63,369 nucleotides of DNA from an uncultured Alphaproteobacteria bacterium. GTDB lineage: Bacteria; Pseudomonadota; Alphaproteobacteria; Rickettsiales; CAIJLX01. The notes beneath the pieces were generated by a model, which saw only the letters and a program-made list of their open reading frames with translations, did no database searches and was not told where the DNA came from. The position numbers and the translations under genes were made by a program. This document shows positions 35,404 through 45,255 of this stretch, piece after piece (position 1 is the first letter of the stretch; every line of letters begins with the position of its first letter). The stretch spans positions 1 through 63,369 of the forward strand of contig CAIJLX010000074.1 in NCBI GenBank assembly GCA_903821695.1. Direction: 5' to 3'.

Positions 35404-37280
35404 TATTCCGGCACCAAATGCCGCAAGCTTTGAATGAGTGCTTTATGCTCCTGCCGCTCCGCAGCTTTGAGTAATTTTCGTAGATAATTATCCACCTCGA
35501 CATACGAAACTTTACGAGGCGCTGAAAGCATTACGCCCGGGCAAGAAGTAGGGTCTGGGGCTTCCTCACCATAGAATAATTCTTCGTATAATTTTTCACC
35601 CGGGCGCAAGCCGACAAACTGAATCGCGATATCTTTATCGGGCTTCAAACCAGCCAACCGAATCATCTGTCGTGCGAGATCCACAATCTTCACCGGTTCA
35701 CCCATATCGAGCACATAGATCATGCTTTTTTCTTCTACTTCCATCGCAAGAGTCGCCGCTTGCAACACCAGCTCCACCGCTTCCCGCACCGTCATAAAAT
35801 AACGCGTCATGTTCGGATCGGTTACTGTGATCGGCCCGCCAGCATTTAGTTGTTTTTGGAAGAGTGGAATAACCGAGCCCGAAGAGCCCAACACATTTCC
35901 AAACCGCACTGTAATAAATTTAGTCTCAGAACTATTCGGAAGCTGCCCCAGAGACTGACAATATTTTTCCGCCACGCGTTTGGTAACGCCCATTAAGCTA
36001 CTTGGATTGACTGCTTTATCAGTTGAAATCAAGACCATCGCTTTGAGATTAAATTCCATCGCAAGGTCAGCGATGTTTTTAGTACCGAACACATTCGTCA
36101 TCACCGTTTCTTCAACATTCATTTCCGCAAGCGGAACATGTTTTAATGCAGCGGCATGGAACACAATTTGCGGTTTTTCCTCTGCAAAAATTGCCTGCAT
36201 GCGATTTTTATCTCTCACATCGGCAATCACTGCACGGCGAGAAATACCCGGATTAGTTTGGCTGAGCTCTTGATCGATCTGATAGAGATTATGCTCCGAC
36301 GATTCGAGCAATGTTATATGCACCGGTTTGCATGCAATAATCTGGCGAACCAATTCGCTACCGATCGTTCCGCCTGCACCAGTAATAATAACACGTGCAC
36401 CTTGCAGCAGTTGTTTTACTTTAGTGAGATCATGCGCGCGTTGGTGTCTGCCTAGCAGATCTTCAATATCCATTGGGCGCATTTCAAATTTAGATAATCT
36501 TGCGTTGTCCGTTTTTTTCAAATCAGTGATCCGTGGCAGTCGCGCAACGGTTAAACCTTCGGCTGTTGCGAGCGCTACTATTTTAATCAGCGTTTCATTG
36601 GTGATAGATTCATCAGCGATCAATAATTTTTGTGGTAACTGATCTTTGCGTTTTAGTTTGGATATAATTTTATCGAGGATGTTGAGGTCACAATAGACTC
36701 GTACACCGCGAATTTTTCGCCCATCTTGTGTTTTATCATCGGCGACAATTCCGACTACACGATAATCGGCATCCGCTGCATGTTCCATCTGGCGCAGGAA
36801 ATGTTCGGTCTGATCATTCATGCCGATGAGTAATACTGGAATGCGTTCCAGGCCTTCGCGTTTCCATTCGAGGGAGAGACTACCTTCGCTTAAATAACGG
36901 AAGAGAAGGCGAGGGCCAGCGAGCATCGCGACCAGTACAAACCAGTTAATGAGAAATACGGAGCGTGGAAAGCCTTCGAGTCGCAAGACCAAAAACATGA
37001 GAAGTAAGAAAGCGAGGATGCTGACTGTCACCGCCTTCATGATTTGGATGAGGTCTTGCAACGAGGTATATCGCCAGATGCCTTTGTAGAGTTTCATGCT
37101 GGCGAATACGATGGCGCTGATGACCGTGAAGCTGATGACGCCTTCGACCCAATAATGGGTAATGGTTTCGATTTCGTCGCCCATGCGCAGATAGAGCGAG
37201 AAGAAAAAGCTGAGGCCCGCCATGAATATATCATGGATGGCGGGGAGGTAGGCTCGGCGATAGATCAAATTCTTTTTCAT
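35394..37280 (-). CDS. nucleoside-diphosphate sugar 4,6-dehydratase (CapD/WbpM/PglF type)
   Basis: A 628-residue membrane-bound SDR enzyme. Four N-terminal transmembrane helices (residues 1-120) lead to a Rossmann-like CoA-binding segment (about 140-260), then the dehydratase domain with IITGAGGTIGSELVRQI. The active site reads ISTDKAVNPSSLMGVTKRVAE: the usual Tyr of YxxxK is Met, as is typical of this large family, leaving Ser-Met-Lys. FlaA1/WbpM relatives make UDP-4-keto-6-deoxy-GlcNAc for O-antigen, capsule or glycoprotein sugars. It overlaps the preceding GT4-type transferase (ATGA) and probably provides its substrate. Confidence 0.92.
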   Translation of the reverse strand: MKKNLIYRRAYLPAIHDIFMAGLSFFFSLYLRMGDEIETITHYWVEGVISFTVISAIVFASMKLYKGIWRYTSLQDLIQIMKAVTVSILAFLLLMFLVLRLEGFPRSVFLINWFVLVAMLAGPRLLFRYLSEGSLSLEWKREGLERIPVLLIGMNDQTEHFLRQMEHAADADYRVVGIVADDKTQDGRKIRGVRVYCDLNILDKIISKLKRKDQLPQKLLIADESITNETLIKIVALATAEGLTVARLPRITDLKKTDNARLSKFEMRPMDIEDLLGRHQRAHDLTKVKQLLQGARVIITGAGGTIGSELVRQIIACKPVHITLLESSEHNLYQIDQELSQTNPGISRRAVIADVRDKNRMQAIFAEEKPQIVFHAAALKHVPLAEMNVEETVMTNVFGTKNIADLAMEFNLKAMVLISTDKAVNPSSLMGVTKRVAEKYCQSLGQLPNSSETKFITVRFGNVLGSSGSVIPLFQKQLNAGGPITVTDPNMTRYFMTVREAVELVLQAATLAMEVEEKSMIYVLDMGEPVKIVDLARQMIRLAGLKPDKDIAIQFVGLRPGEKLYEELFYGEEAPDPTSCPGVMLSAPRKVSYVEVDNYLRKLLKAAERQEHKALIQSLRHLVPEYQV

Positions 37281-38206
37281 GCAGGCTTACGGAAATGCCA
37301 CAGGCAGATCATAACCGCAAGCATTGCGACAAAAATCGCAAGCCCCGGATGCGAGAAACTTTCAAAAGCACAGATAATTAGAAACACGTTTAAGCCTGCG
37401 ACCGTAAGCATCACCCGCTTATGGGAAAAGCCTTTTTGAATGGCTTGTTGATAATAATGCTGGGAGTGCGCTTGCCATATTTTTTCGCGCCGCCATATGC
37501 GTTTGCAAAGTGTGATGGTTGCATCCATCGTGAAATAAAGTGGCAAGATGAAAGCCGGGATCATCGAAAAATTAATGGCGAATAAAAGTAATAGGAAGCC
37601 GAGCAAGAAGCCGATCGGGATGCTTCCGACATCGCCCGAAAAAACTTTTGCCGGTGGCCAATTGAAGCATAAAAAAGCGAATGTTGCGGCAGCGAGTGAG
37701 AGTGGCAATAGGCTGTGCGAAAGAAGGGCGAGGCCGATGGAGATAGCGATGGTTTCGACAGCCATGATGCCATCGGAGCCATCCATGAAATTATACAAAT
37801 TGGTGAACCATAATAGGGCGATGAGGAAGAAAGGGAGTAACCACCACGGAACGAGGGGCAACAGCAATAAAAGACAATAACAGGCGGCGAGTGTTTGGGC
37901 GCCCAAGCGAACAGAGGCGCGCACATCTACTTTATCATTCCACCAGGAAAGGGCACCTAAAGCGAAGCAAGTAATGTATAATGAAATAACAATGTTGGAA
38001 TGCACCTCTTGCATAAAAGGCAGGCTCAGCCCGACGCCCAAAAGGATGCCGATGCCGCCGCCCAGTGGAACGGGAATTTTGTGGGCACTACGGCGATTAA
38101 CTTGGGCGAGGATGATGAGTGGTTTGATGAGGTTATGCGCCAAGGCATGGTTTATGCACCATGAGACGCCGAACGCAGTAAGCAGTGAGAGAGGCAGCAT
38201 TTCCAT
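37277..38206 (-). CDS. WecA/WbpL-type undecaprenyl-phosphate sugar-1-phosphate transferase
   Basis: A 309-residue protein with about ten membrane helices, of the MraY/WecA superfamily (GT4). The signatures are HKIPVPLGGGIGILLG (residues 42-57), FTNLYNFMDGSDGIMAVE and VFSGDVGSIPIGFLLG. Such enzymes start O-antigen or capsule repeat synthesis by loading a sugar phosphate on undecaprenyl phosphate. WbpL-like partners are often adjacent to WbpM-like dehydratases, as here. It follows the acyltransferase after 39 nt. Confidence 0.9.
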   Translation of the reverse strand: MEMLPLSLLTAFGVSWCINHALAHNLIKPLIILAQVNRRSAHKIPVPLGGGIGILLGVGLSLPFMQEVHSNIVISLYITCFALGALSWWNDKVDVRASVRLGAQTLAACYCLLLLLPLVPWWLLPFFLIALLWFTNLYNFMDGSDGIMAVETIAISIGLALLSHSLLPLSLAAATFAFLCFNWPPAKVFSGDVGSIPIGFLLGFLLLLFAINFSMIPAFILPLYFTMDATITLCKRIWRREKIWQAHSQHYYQQAIQKGFSHKRVMLTVAGLNVFLIICAFESFSHPGLAIFVAMLAVMICLWHFRKPA

Positions 38207-38245
38207 TCTCCGCTTCTTTTAATGAAAATTTTGCACCCACGCAAG

Positions 38246-40168
38246 TTATTGCAGGAACGGCGCCAGCAAGTGCTTCACTTGAAATCTGCTACCAGCGACG
38301 GATAAATGATCGTCATCGGAATAAAGCAAACTGCCATCCTCAAAAACGATGCATTTGTTTTCGGGACAAAATGCCTTGGTGCTATTTATAATCGTGACAT
38401 GTTGCAGTTGGGTTAGGGCATTGAGATAGTCTTTTTGTCTGGCCATAACTTGTGCTTTTTCGGGGCGGCAATCTCTAGCGTTCAGCCTAAAGGGGCGGGT
38501 TATGCAAGAGGGGGCTGTATAACTGAGCTCGGGATTTTCGGTGACGTAAAACACCTTTTTCCCGGCCTGAGTTAAGCTGTTGATCGTGCGTTGAATGCCA
38601 AGGTCAATATCGGCTTGCGAAAGAATGTGGTGCTCTGTTGGATCGATTGTTGGGAGCGGTTCAACTCCGGTGACATAGATGGGCCCACGGGTGAAGAAGA
38701 ATATTTTTTGGATATCTTTATGAGCGAGCACGACATGAATCAATTCTTCCATACGAAGCTTGCATGCTTCTTTCTCTGCATCATTTTTCCTGGTGGGTGC
38801 GCCTAGATAGGGTGGGCAGCCGCTATTAGCGAGTAAGACTGTATTTTTGCCCTTTGCTTTCACATATTCGGCGATGCCCGGATAGGCAGCATAGGCATGG
38901 CTATCACCAATCACGGCTATGGTTTCAGTGGAGTTCGCATCGGTGAAGCGGCATAATGGAAATAAGGGCGTTTTATTGTTAATGTACTTAAAGCATGCCT
39001 CATCGGTATAAGGCGTTCGCACCAACTCATTTTTATTATTTTTAAAATCTTTGATGGAGGCTCTGGAGCCATATCCATCGTGACTAAAAATTAGATAACC
39101 GGTGCCGCCAACCAAGCCCATCAACACCACTAATGCCATCACCTTCTTTGTGCGCCGAATCGGCTTTTCTAAAAAGCGATAGGTTAGCCAGGCAAGCGCA
39201 ATGGAGAGCAAAACGGCAGCTAAACGAATAGCCTTATGCGGCATTTCGCTTTCGATAATTCTGGCGAAGGAGAGCAATGGCCAATGCCACAAATATAAGG
39301 GAAAGCTTATTAAGCCGAACCACACTGCAAGTCGGTTGGATAAAAGCTCGCGATTGATCCAGCTGTTGGGTCCGGCGGAGATGAGCAACATCGCACCCAA
39401 AACCGGAATGGTGGCCCATAGACCGGGGAAGCCAGAATCTTTATTAATACATAAAAATCCGTACGCTAGTAGCAATAAGCCGGCGATGGAAAATAGGTTG
39501 GGGGAGGGTTTGAATTCTTTTTTATAGAGGCTTACCCATGCCAATAAACTGCCAGCTAATAATTCCCAAAAACGGGTGAGTGGCGAATAAAAGGTGGCGA
39601 TAGCATCTTGTTTTATGCCTTTTAGGTTCAAGTAAAAAGAGACGACGCCAATGATTAGTATGAGATGAAATTTTCGTTTCCTGGCGAGCCAGAGTAAGGG
39701 TGGCCAGATGATGTAGAATTGCTCCTCGATACCTAGGCTCCAGAGATGGAGCAGCGGTTTTGTTTCGGCGGAGTTGTCGAAATATCCGGCCTCACCCCAG
39801 AGCACGAAGTTTGAAATAAACCCGGCACCGGCGGCGATGTGTTTTCCGAGTTGTTTATATTCATCGGCGAATAATGCGAACCAACCGAAGGCAAGGCAGG
39901 CGGCTAGAACAAGCAGCAGCGCCGGGAAAATACGGCGGATGCGGCGTGTATAAAATTCGGTGAAGCTAAAAGTGCCTTTATCTACATTCTCAAAGATGAT
40001 GGTAGAGATAAGGAAGCCGGAGATAACAAAGAAGATATCAACCCCGATAAACCCACCCTTTACCCAACCTGGAAAAGCATGGAAGGCGACGACAGATAAA
40101 ACCGCAATCGCTCTTAAACCGTCTATATCAGGGCGGTATTTAGGATGTAACAAGCTACTCCCATTCAA
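38246..40168 (-). CDS. acyltransferase 3 (OafA-like) with C-terminal SGNH domain
   Basis: A 640-residue fusion. Residues 1-370 form the ten-helix acyltransferase-3 domain, with [32 protein letters not shown] and [17 protein letters not shown]. Residues 400-640 form a periplasmic SGNH domain, with [14 protein letters not shown] and [11 protein letters not shown] (catalytic Asp/His). Such proteins O-acetylate LPS O-antigen or other glycans. Together with the next two genes this suggests O-antigen synthesis and decoration. Its start overlaps the end of guaA by 14 nt. Confidence 0.93.
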   Translation of the reverse strand: MNGSSLLHPKYRPDIDGLRAIAVLSVVAFHAFPGWVKGGFIGVDIFFVISGFLISTIIFENVDKGTFSFTEFYTRRIRRIFPALLLVLAACLAFGWFALFADEYKQLGKHIAAGAGFISNFVLWGEAGYFDNSAETKPLLHLWSLGIEEQFYIIWPPLLWLARKRKFHLILIIGVVSFYLNLKGIKQDAIATFYSPLTRFWELLAGSLLAWVSLYKKEFKPSPNLFSIAGLLLLAYGFLCINKDSGFPGLWATIPVLGAMLLISAGPNSWINRELLSNRLAVWFGLISFPLYLWHWPLLSFARIIESEMPHKAIRLAAVLLSIALAWLTYRFLEKPIRRTKKVMALVVLMGLVGGTGYLIFSHDGYGSRASIKDFKNNKNELVRTPYTDEACFKYINNKTPLFPLCRFTDANSTETIAVIGDSHAYAAYPGIAEYVKAKGKNTVLLANSGCPPYLGAPTRKNDAEKEACKLRMEELIHVVLAHKDIQKIFFFTRGPIYVTGVEPLPTIDPTEHHILSQADIDLGIQRTINSLTQAGKKVFYVTENPELSYTAPSCITRPFRLNARDCRPEKAQVMARQKDYLNALTQLQHVTIINSTKAFCPENKCIVFEDGSLLYSDDDHLSVAGSRFQVKHLLAPFLQ

Positions 40169-41693
40169 TGGTAGAAGGTGGTTTGCTGGTGACGTCGTAT
40201 AAAATTCGGTTCACACCACGCACTTCGTTGGTGATGCGGTTGGAGACTTTGGCTAGGAAATCATAATCGAAATGGAAGAAATCAGCGGTCATGCCATCGG
40301 TGGAAGTAACCGCACGTAATGACACAACATAATCATAGGTTCTGCCATCGCCCATCACGCCGACAGAGCGCACGGGGAGCAATACGGCGAAGGCTTGCCA
40401 GATTTTGGAATAGAGGCCCGCTTTGCGGATTTCTTCAATATAGATGGCGTCGACATTTTGCAGGATGGTGACTTTTTCGGGCGTGATATCGCCAGGAATG
40501 CGAATGCCGAGGCCAGGGCCAGGGAAGGGGTGACGGCCAACCATGTTTTCTGGCATGCCGAGGAGTTTGCCAAGGATGCGGACTTCATCTTTGAACAATA
40601 AGCGGACGGGTTCGACCAACTTCATATTCATGCGTTCGGGCAGGCCACCTACGTTGTGGTGCGATTTGATGACGGCGCTTGGGCCACCGAAGGCTGAAAC
40701 GGATTCTACGACATCGGGATAGAGGGTACCTTGTGCGAGGAACTCTGCGTCGCCGATTCTTTTAGCTTCTTCCTCGAAAATATCGATGAAGGTTTTGCCG
40801 ATGATTTTGCGTTTGGTTTCGGGGTCGCTGACATCTTTGAGCCGCTCATAATACATGGGGCCTGCGCTCACAGTGTGTAGTGGCACATGGAAATCATCTC
40901 TGAACATGGCCTGCACTTGGGCGGCTTCGTCTTTGCGCAATAGGCCCGTATCAACGAAGATGTTGGTCACTTGGTCGCCGAGCGCCTTATATAATAATGC
41001 AGCCACGACGGAGGAATCTACCCCACCACTTACAGCACAGATCACACGTTTGTTGCCGACGGTTTTGCGCACTTCAGCTATAGCGTTTTCGAGGAATGAA
41101 TCCATGGTCCAGGTTGCTTTGATGCCGGCGATATCGACCAGGAAGTTGCGTAGCATCGCGAGGCCATCCGGCGTATGGGCTACTTCGGGGTGAAATTGCA
41201 CGCCGTAAAATTTCTTCGCTTCGTTGGCTATGGCGGCATAGGGGGTTGTATCGGTGGAGGCTAAGGTCACGAAACCGTCTGGCAGTTTTGTCGCTTTGTC
41301 GCCATGGCTCATCCAGACTTGTTTTTGCCCGGTGAGGCCTTTGAAGAATGGGGATGATGTTTTGATGTCGATGAAGGCGCGGCCGAATTCGCGCTCGCCA
41401 GAGACTTGGACTAAGCCGCCCAGCAATTGGCACATAAGTTGTTTGCCATAGCAGATGCCGAGGATCGGGATACCGAGATCAAAAATTTCTTTCGAGATCG
41501 TGGGCGAATCACCTTCGGTGACGGAGGCGGGGCCGCCGGAGAGGATGATGGCGGTGGCGCCGAAGGCTTTGATTTCGGCCATCGGGATGTGATAGGGGCG
41601 GATTTCGGAGAAGATGTTGAGCTCGCGGATGCGGCGGGCGATCAGTTGGGTGAGCTGCGACCCGAAATCGAGAATTAATACTTTATTGCTCAT
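40155..41693 (-). CDS. guaA: GMP synthase (glutamine-hydrolysing)
   Basis: A 512-residue two-domain enzyme converting XMP to GMP. The GATase has Cys81 in GICYGKQL and QFHPEVAHT; the synthetase has the PP-loop [14 protein letters not shown] and the C-terminal dimer domain ending [19 protein letters not shown]. It starts in an ATGA overlap with cutA and runs into the acyltransferase, so a housekeeping gene is embedded in a surface-polysaccharide transcription unit. Confidence 0.98.
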   Translation of the reverse strand: MSNKVLILDFGSQLTQLIARRIRELNIFSEIRPYHIPMAEIKAFGATAIILSGGPASVTEGDSPTISKEIFDLGIPILGICYGKQLMCQLLGGLVQVSGEREFGRAFIDIKTSSPFFKGLTGQKQVWMSHGDKATKLPDGFVTLASTDTTPYAAIANEAKKFYGVQFHPEVAHTPDGLAMLRNFLVDIAGIKATWTMDSFLENAIAEVRKTVGNKRVICAVSGGVDSSVVAALLYKALGDQVTNIFVDTGLLRKDEAAQVQAMFRDDFHVPLHTVSAGPMYYERLKDVSDPETKRKIIGKTFIDIFEEEAKRIGDAEFLAQGTLYPDVVESVSAFGGPSAVIKSHHNVGGLPERMNMKLVEPVRLLFKDEVRILGKLLGMPENMVGRHPFPGPGLGIRIPGDITPEKVTILQNVDAIYIEEIRKAGLYSKIWQAFAVLLPVRSVGVMGDGRTYDYVVSLRAVTSTDGMTADFFHFDYDFLAKVSNRITNEVRGVNRILYDVTSKPPSTIEWE

Positions 41694-42007
41694 CTAGTTT
41701 CCTGTTCTATCCAATTGAGATAGGGGGCATAACCTAATTCAATGGGAAGTGCAATAATGCAAGGGCATTTATAAGGATGCAAGGACTGAATACGGGCCTC
41801 TAACCGCTCAAAACATTCCCGGCGGGTTTTGGCGATAAACACTACCTCCGTGGCGGAATCGACCTTGCCCTCCCACCAATAAAAAGACTGTATTCCCGGC
41901 AGAATATTGGCGCAGGCCGCCAGTCGCTCGCTAACCACGGTCTGGGCCGTTTGCTGCGCAGAGGCCGCATCCGGGAAGGTTACATAAACAAATATCGTGT
42001 CGGTCAC
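41690..42007 (-). CDS. cutA: divalent-cation tolerance protein CutA
   Basis: A small trimeric protein of 105 residues with [37 protein letters not shown], the [17 protein letters not shown] strand and [15 protein letters not shown]. CutA proteins bind divalent metals; their function is debated. The start is GTG at 42007, with GGAG eight bases upstream. An earlier ATG would add residues encoded by the palindromic repeat and is rejected. It leads into guaA through an ATGA overlap. Confidence 0.93.
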   Translation of the reverse strand: MTDTIFVYVTFPDAASAQQTAQTVVSERLAACANILPGIQSFYWWEGKVDSATEVVFIAKTRRECFERLEARIQSLHPYKCPCIIALPIELGYAPYLNWIEQETR

Positions 42008-42017
42008 TTTAAACTCT

Positions 42018-42092
42018 CCGTCATTTCGAACCGCAGGTGAAAAATCTGAAGCACATGTCCACAGATTTCTCACCTGCGGTTCGAAATGACGG
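42018..42092 (+). repeat. palindromic dispersed element, copy 2
   Basis: The arms start CCGTCATTTCGAACCGCAGG and pair with the right-hand arm except at one base (GGTGAAAAATC against GATTTCTCACC). The apex reads CTGAAGCA-CAT-GTCCACAG. It lies between the 3' end of the MCP gene and cutA, only 10 nt before the cutA start codon and next to its ribosome-binding site, so it may end the chemotaxis transcript. Confidence 0.93.
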
Positions 42093-42104
42093 GTTATAGA
42101 GGGG

Positions 42105-43163
42105 TCACTTTAGCTTCAGGCTTCTCTCTATCTGCTCATTAGATACAGGTTTTTGGACAATAACGCCATACCATCCAAGCCCATCATATTCCTGATAGCC
42201 AATCGTCTTTGCAAATGCGACCACATTGCCGTTGGGGTCGATATAGGAACCCTTAGTATTTCCGCTGGTTTTTAAGTCAAATGGCTGCAGCAACCCATCA
42301 TTATCAGAAGCCGCAATCACCCGGAAATTATTATCCAAAAGCATCACCCGAGTGCGGCTTTTTTCCTCCGGCGAGAGGGTAGGTTCATCCTGCACAATCG
42401 CTCGAGATTGATCACCCCAATCGAAATAGACCCCTAATACGCCCAGCACCTCACCATTAAGCTCACCACCCCGACGCACCGAAGCCCCATAGACCGCCAC
42501 GGGTTTATTATTATGCATGTCACAATTATAGATATCGTCGACCGAATACAGATCTCCACTCGCATGGTTCGCCGCCTGCCGAAACCACTTCGTGTTGCCG
42601 ACATTCGATCCCATCGGTGCCGAAAACATATCCGGCCGGGAAGTTGCGATGATTTTGCCCATCCGATCGGTCAGCAGTAAGTTAAGGTAAACCGTATAAA
42701 ACCGATTAATCACCCCCAGCCGAGCCGTCGCATGGGCCGCCGCAGCCTCACTCGGATTTTCGAGGCATTTATAAAATGCCTCATCCGTCGCCCACCAACG
42801 GCAATCCGCCGTGCGTTCATAAAGATTGCGTACAATCAGCTGCACCAGAATTTGGTATAACTCAACGAGACGTATGCCTTCGATGCTGTTCACCAACTCA
42901 TCGGTAATAGTAAGAACTTGCTGGATGCGAGATAAAACGGCATGGCGGAAGCTGGTCGAATTATCGGCGGCTTGTCTCGCCAAATTTTTGACCTCCGAGG
43001 CGACAATCGCGAAGCTTTTCCCGGCCTCTCCCGCACGTGCCGCTTCGATAGTAGCGTTGAGCGCTAGCAGGTTGGTTTGGCCAGCGATTTTCTCGTTGGT
43101 GCGGGCGAAGCGTTGCACTTCTTCCTCCACATTTTTCATCAACACTAAAATACTGCGTGGCAT
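42105..43163 (-). CDS. soluble methyl-accepting chemotaxis-type receptor with C-terminal sensor domain
   Basis: A 352-residue protein with reversed domain order. Residues 1-70 are the MCP signalling hairpin tip ([20 protein letters not shown], then [20 protein letters not shown]). A helical linker follows, with [20 protein letters not shown] near residue 115. Residues about 150-340 resemble a PDC/Cache sensor ([38 protein letters not shown]). No transmembrane helix is visible, so it should be cytoplasmic. The start is supported by GGAG six bases upstream. The hairpin is short, and no CheR or CheB is encoded nearby, so adaptation by methylation may be absent. Confidence 0.82.
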   Translation of the reverse strand: MPRSILVLMKNVEEEVQRFARTNEKIAGQTNLLALNATIEAARAGEAGKSFAIVASEVKNLARQAADNSTSFRHAVLSRIQQVLTITDELVNSIEGIRLVELYQILVQLIVRNLYERTADCRWWATDEAFYKCLENPSEAAAAHATARLGVINRFYTVYLNLLLTDRMGKIIATSRPDMFSAPMGSNVGNTKWFRQAANHASGDLYSVDDIYNCDMHNNKPVAVYGASVRRGGELNGEVLGVLGVYFDWGDQSRAIVQDEPTLSPEEKSRTRVMLLDNNFRVIAASDNDGLLQPFDLKTSGNTKGSYIDPNGNVVAFAKTIGYQEYDGLGWYGVIVQKPVSNEQIERSLKLK

Positions 43164-43174
43164 AGTAACTCCAG

Positions 43175-43588
43175 CTATGTTTGTCGGGATAAGAGCAAAA
43201 TGGTTAAGTCATCAGCGATCAACTCATTGCAATGCGCCTTAAATTTTTCGAGGATGGTCTTGAACGGGTTTTTAGTGATGAGTGCGTTTTCCATCATCTT
43301 CGACGTAAACACATCGCCCTTTTTATTCGGTGTTTCAATCAGAGCATCGCTATATAAGAATAATGCATCTTCCGCCTTAAACGGCACCACTCGAGTTTTA
43401 TAAACTGTCTTATCATGTGCCTCGAGTGGCAACCCACTACCATCGAGCCATTCGATACTCTTGCCACGAATCACAATTGGGTGCGTAGAGCCAGCCGCCG
43501 CATAGCTTATGAGACTTGAGAACAGCGCTCGATGCATTCGGCGGAAAACTATGCGACGCAAACCGCATAATAATTGTCCGCCCACCAT
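43175..43588 (-). pseudogene. C-terminal fragment of a SpoIIE-type PP2C phosphatase
   Basis: From about residue 25 the reading frame matches only the second half of a SpoIIE phosphatase domain: ALFSSLISYAAAGSTHPIVI (compare L-YANAGHP), LFLYSDALIET (compare LYTDGL-E) and the end motif [11 protein letters not shown] with metal-binding Asp residues. The first half, with the N-terminal metal Asp, is missing; upstream sequence is the end of a HATPase in another frame. It could not be an active phosphatase. It lies 11 nt before the MCP gene. Confidence 0.75.
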
Positions 43589-43961
43589 CAGTTATATCAA
43601 CCGTATCGCAGCACTCCCGAATAATTGCCATGCCACGCCCATGCAGGGCACTTTCACCCGGCGGTACTATGGCGTGCTCTGAGAAGCCGCTACCTTGATC
43701 GGTGACAGAGATAATAATTTCATCCGGCGTAAATTCTAATTGAAGCGTAATGGTTTTTGGCTCTTTCTTATGCAAGAGCATGTTACTAATCGCTGCGAAG
43801 TGGTCGAACATTTTATACGCATTATTATAATCACTATGCGCACCCAGATTGCCATGAATGAGTGCATTCAATAATGCCTCATGCAATGCCGTGATGATAT
43901 TTTCTTCCTGACCCTTGGTTAAGGTGCGGCGTGTTTTGATGAATAGGAACAGACACTGCAA
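43437..43961 (-). pseudogene. HATPase_c (RsbW/anti-sigma-like) domain, truncated and out of frame with its neighbours
   Basis: The frame encodes a complete Bergerat fold: N-box EALLNALIHGN, G1 VTDQGSGFSEH, G2 HGRGMAIIRECCD and end GGRTIIMRF. These are serine-kinase anti-sigma-type ATPases that phosphorylate STAS antagonists. The only start is TTG at 43961, immediately after a TGA in this frame. Upstream DNA encodes a membrane anchor in another frame (from 44055), and about 50 residues after the ATPase are out-of-frame readings of the PP2C fragment. The domain might still be made, but the gene looks rearranged. Confidence 0.7.
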
Positions 43962-44055
43962 TAGGCATCACCCCCGCCAGCGGTAATAATCCAAAAACCA
44001 GTAATAATAACGTGAGCTTGGTACGGATTTGCAGGCGGGAGATGATCGACGGCAT
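43879..44055 (-). pseudogene. N-terminal membrane-anchor fragment of a sensor protein
   Basis: A perfect AAAGGAG five bases before ATG 44055 marks a real translation start. The first 36 residues (RLQIRTKLTLLLLVFGLLPL within them) are a basic N-terminus plus transmembrane helix of the kind that opens chemoreceptors and membrane SpoIIE phosphatases. The frame then runs into HATPase-coding DNA out of frame and stops after 58 codons. This looks like the surviving 5' end of a larger sensor gene that lost its middle. Confidence 0.65.
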
Positions 44056-44069
44056 AGAGGCTCCTTTGG

Positions 44070-44765
44070 TTAGTTTTGCAGGATCTTTCGATCGCCTTGG
44101 GGTTGAATAGCGCGGGCGTTATTACCCAACACTTTTTTAAACGCAGCGAGTTGGTCTTTGCCCAATTCGACATAGGATTTCAGCACATACCACTGCACAT
44201 CTTCAGTGCATGGCGGTGTGGTGAGTGAGCCGGTATAGGTGTAATAACCAAGGTCTGCCGGCAGCAATGTTTGCGGGCTAAAGAACACATCGCTGATGAT
44301 GGTTGGCTCGGTCGTATCGGTTTGTGGGATTTTGGAAACGAGGGTGTTGAGCGCGAAATTGCTGAAGCCCTTTTTCATCATCAGGCTGACGACAGCGATT
44401 TTGCCATCGGCATCTTTATGTTCCATCTGCACTTCAAGATCAAATTTCTGTCCGCGAAGGCTATGCTCTGACGGGCTATGAAACGTGATGCGGCTTAAAT
44501 GATATTTCTTATCGCCGATAGTGAGCTCACTACCTTCAGGGTAATGAATCGCAAATAGCCCTGCTTTGCGTTCAACAGTAAGTTCCACATCTTTATAATC
44601 AGCTACCAAAGCGGGCAGGGTGGCTTTGCTTGCTTTGCCAAGGGAGACGGGCGATTGTTGTTTGCCTTGCTCACACAATGTCGTATCCGGCTTTTCGTCT
44701 TCGGCGAAAAGTGGGGTAGCAGTTGCAAGAATGGTGGAGAGTAAAATAGCTTGTGTCATGTTCAT
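44070..44765 (-). CDS. alpha-carbonic-anhydrase-like periplasmic protein lacking zinc ligands
   Basis: A 231-residue protein with signal peptide (LLSTILATATPLFA, cleavage near residue 21). The alpha-carbonic anhydrase fold is clear: CEQGKQQSPVSL, RITFHSPSEHSLRG, LEVQMEHKDADGK, GSLTTPPCTEDVQWYVL and NNARAIQPQGDR. Active enzymes have HFH and ELH in the zinc site. Here the first His is Thr94 and the third is Gln113; only His96 remains. The N-terminal WGY-GP-W segment is also missing. It is probably not a carbonic anhydrase but a binding or structural protein. It follows cheW after 10 nt with its own AAAGGAA. Confidence 0.85.
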   Translation of the reverse strand: MNMTQAILLSTILATATPLFAEDEKPDTTLCEQGKQQSPVSLGKASKATLPALVADYKDVELTVERKAGLFAIHYPEGSELTIGDKKYHLSRITFHSPSEHSLRGQKFDLEVQMEHKDADGKIAVVSLMMKKGFSNFALNTLVSKIPQTDTTEPTIISDVFFSPQTLLPADLGYYTYTGSLTTPPCTEDVQWYVLKSYVELGKDQLAAFKKVLGNNARAIQPQGDRKILQN

Positions 44766-44775
44766 GATGCTTCCT

Positions 44776-45255
44776 TTAGATCTGGAATGGTGGTTTTGAT
44801 TGTTTCAGATTCGAACAACTTTCCATATCCAGAAGGATGACCATGCGTTGGTCAACGGAAATCAACCCGCTGACGTATTTTTCATCGATTGAGGTGCTTC
44901 CTTGCATCGCCGGAGCCGCTTTTACCTCTTCGGGCGTGACCGTTAAAATATCAGAAACCGCATCGACCAAGATGCCAATACTGCGTGTTTCGAGCGCAAT
45001 AATGATAATCACATGCTTGCTTTCGGCCTGCGTTAGGCCCAGCCCAAAACGGCAGCGTAAATCAAAAATTGGCAGAATCACGCCGCGCAGGTTCATCACA
45101 CCACGCAAAAACTCTGGCGAATTAGGCAGGCGAGTGACATCCGTCCAGCCTTTAATCTCGCGCACCATCATAATATCGACCCCAAACACTTCTTCACCAA
45201 CGGTGAAGCTGAGATATTGGCTGTTATCGGAATTATTCTGGTTGGTTTCGGTCAT
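44776..45255 (-). CDS. cheW: chemotaxis coupling protein CheW
   Basis: A 159-residue CheW with LSFTVGEEVFGVDIMMVREI, PNSPEFLRGVMNLRGVILPI, DLRCRFGL and GILVDAVSDILTVTPEEV. It couples receptors to CheA in the signalling array. The start shares an ATGA with the end of cheA. The frame appears intact. Confidence 0.96.
   Translation of the reverse strand: MTETNQNNSDNSQYLSFTVGEEVFGVDIMMVREIKGWTDVTRLPNSPEFLRGVMNLRGVILPIFDLRCRFGLGLTQAESKHVIIIIALETRSIGILVDAVSDILTVTPEEVKAAPAMQGSTSIDEKYVSGLISVDQRMVILLDMESCSNLKQSKPPFQI

Noticed and set aside
42008-42073. N-terminal extension of CutA from an earlier ATG
   Set aside because: The extra residues are a translation of repeat copy 2; the GTG at 42007 has a good Shine-Dalgarno and gives a standard CutA length.
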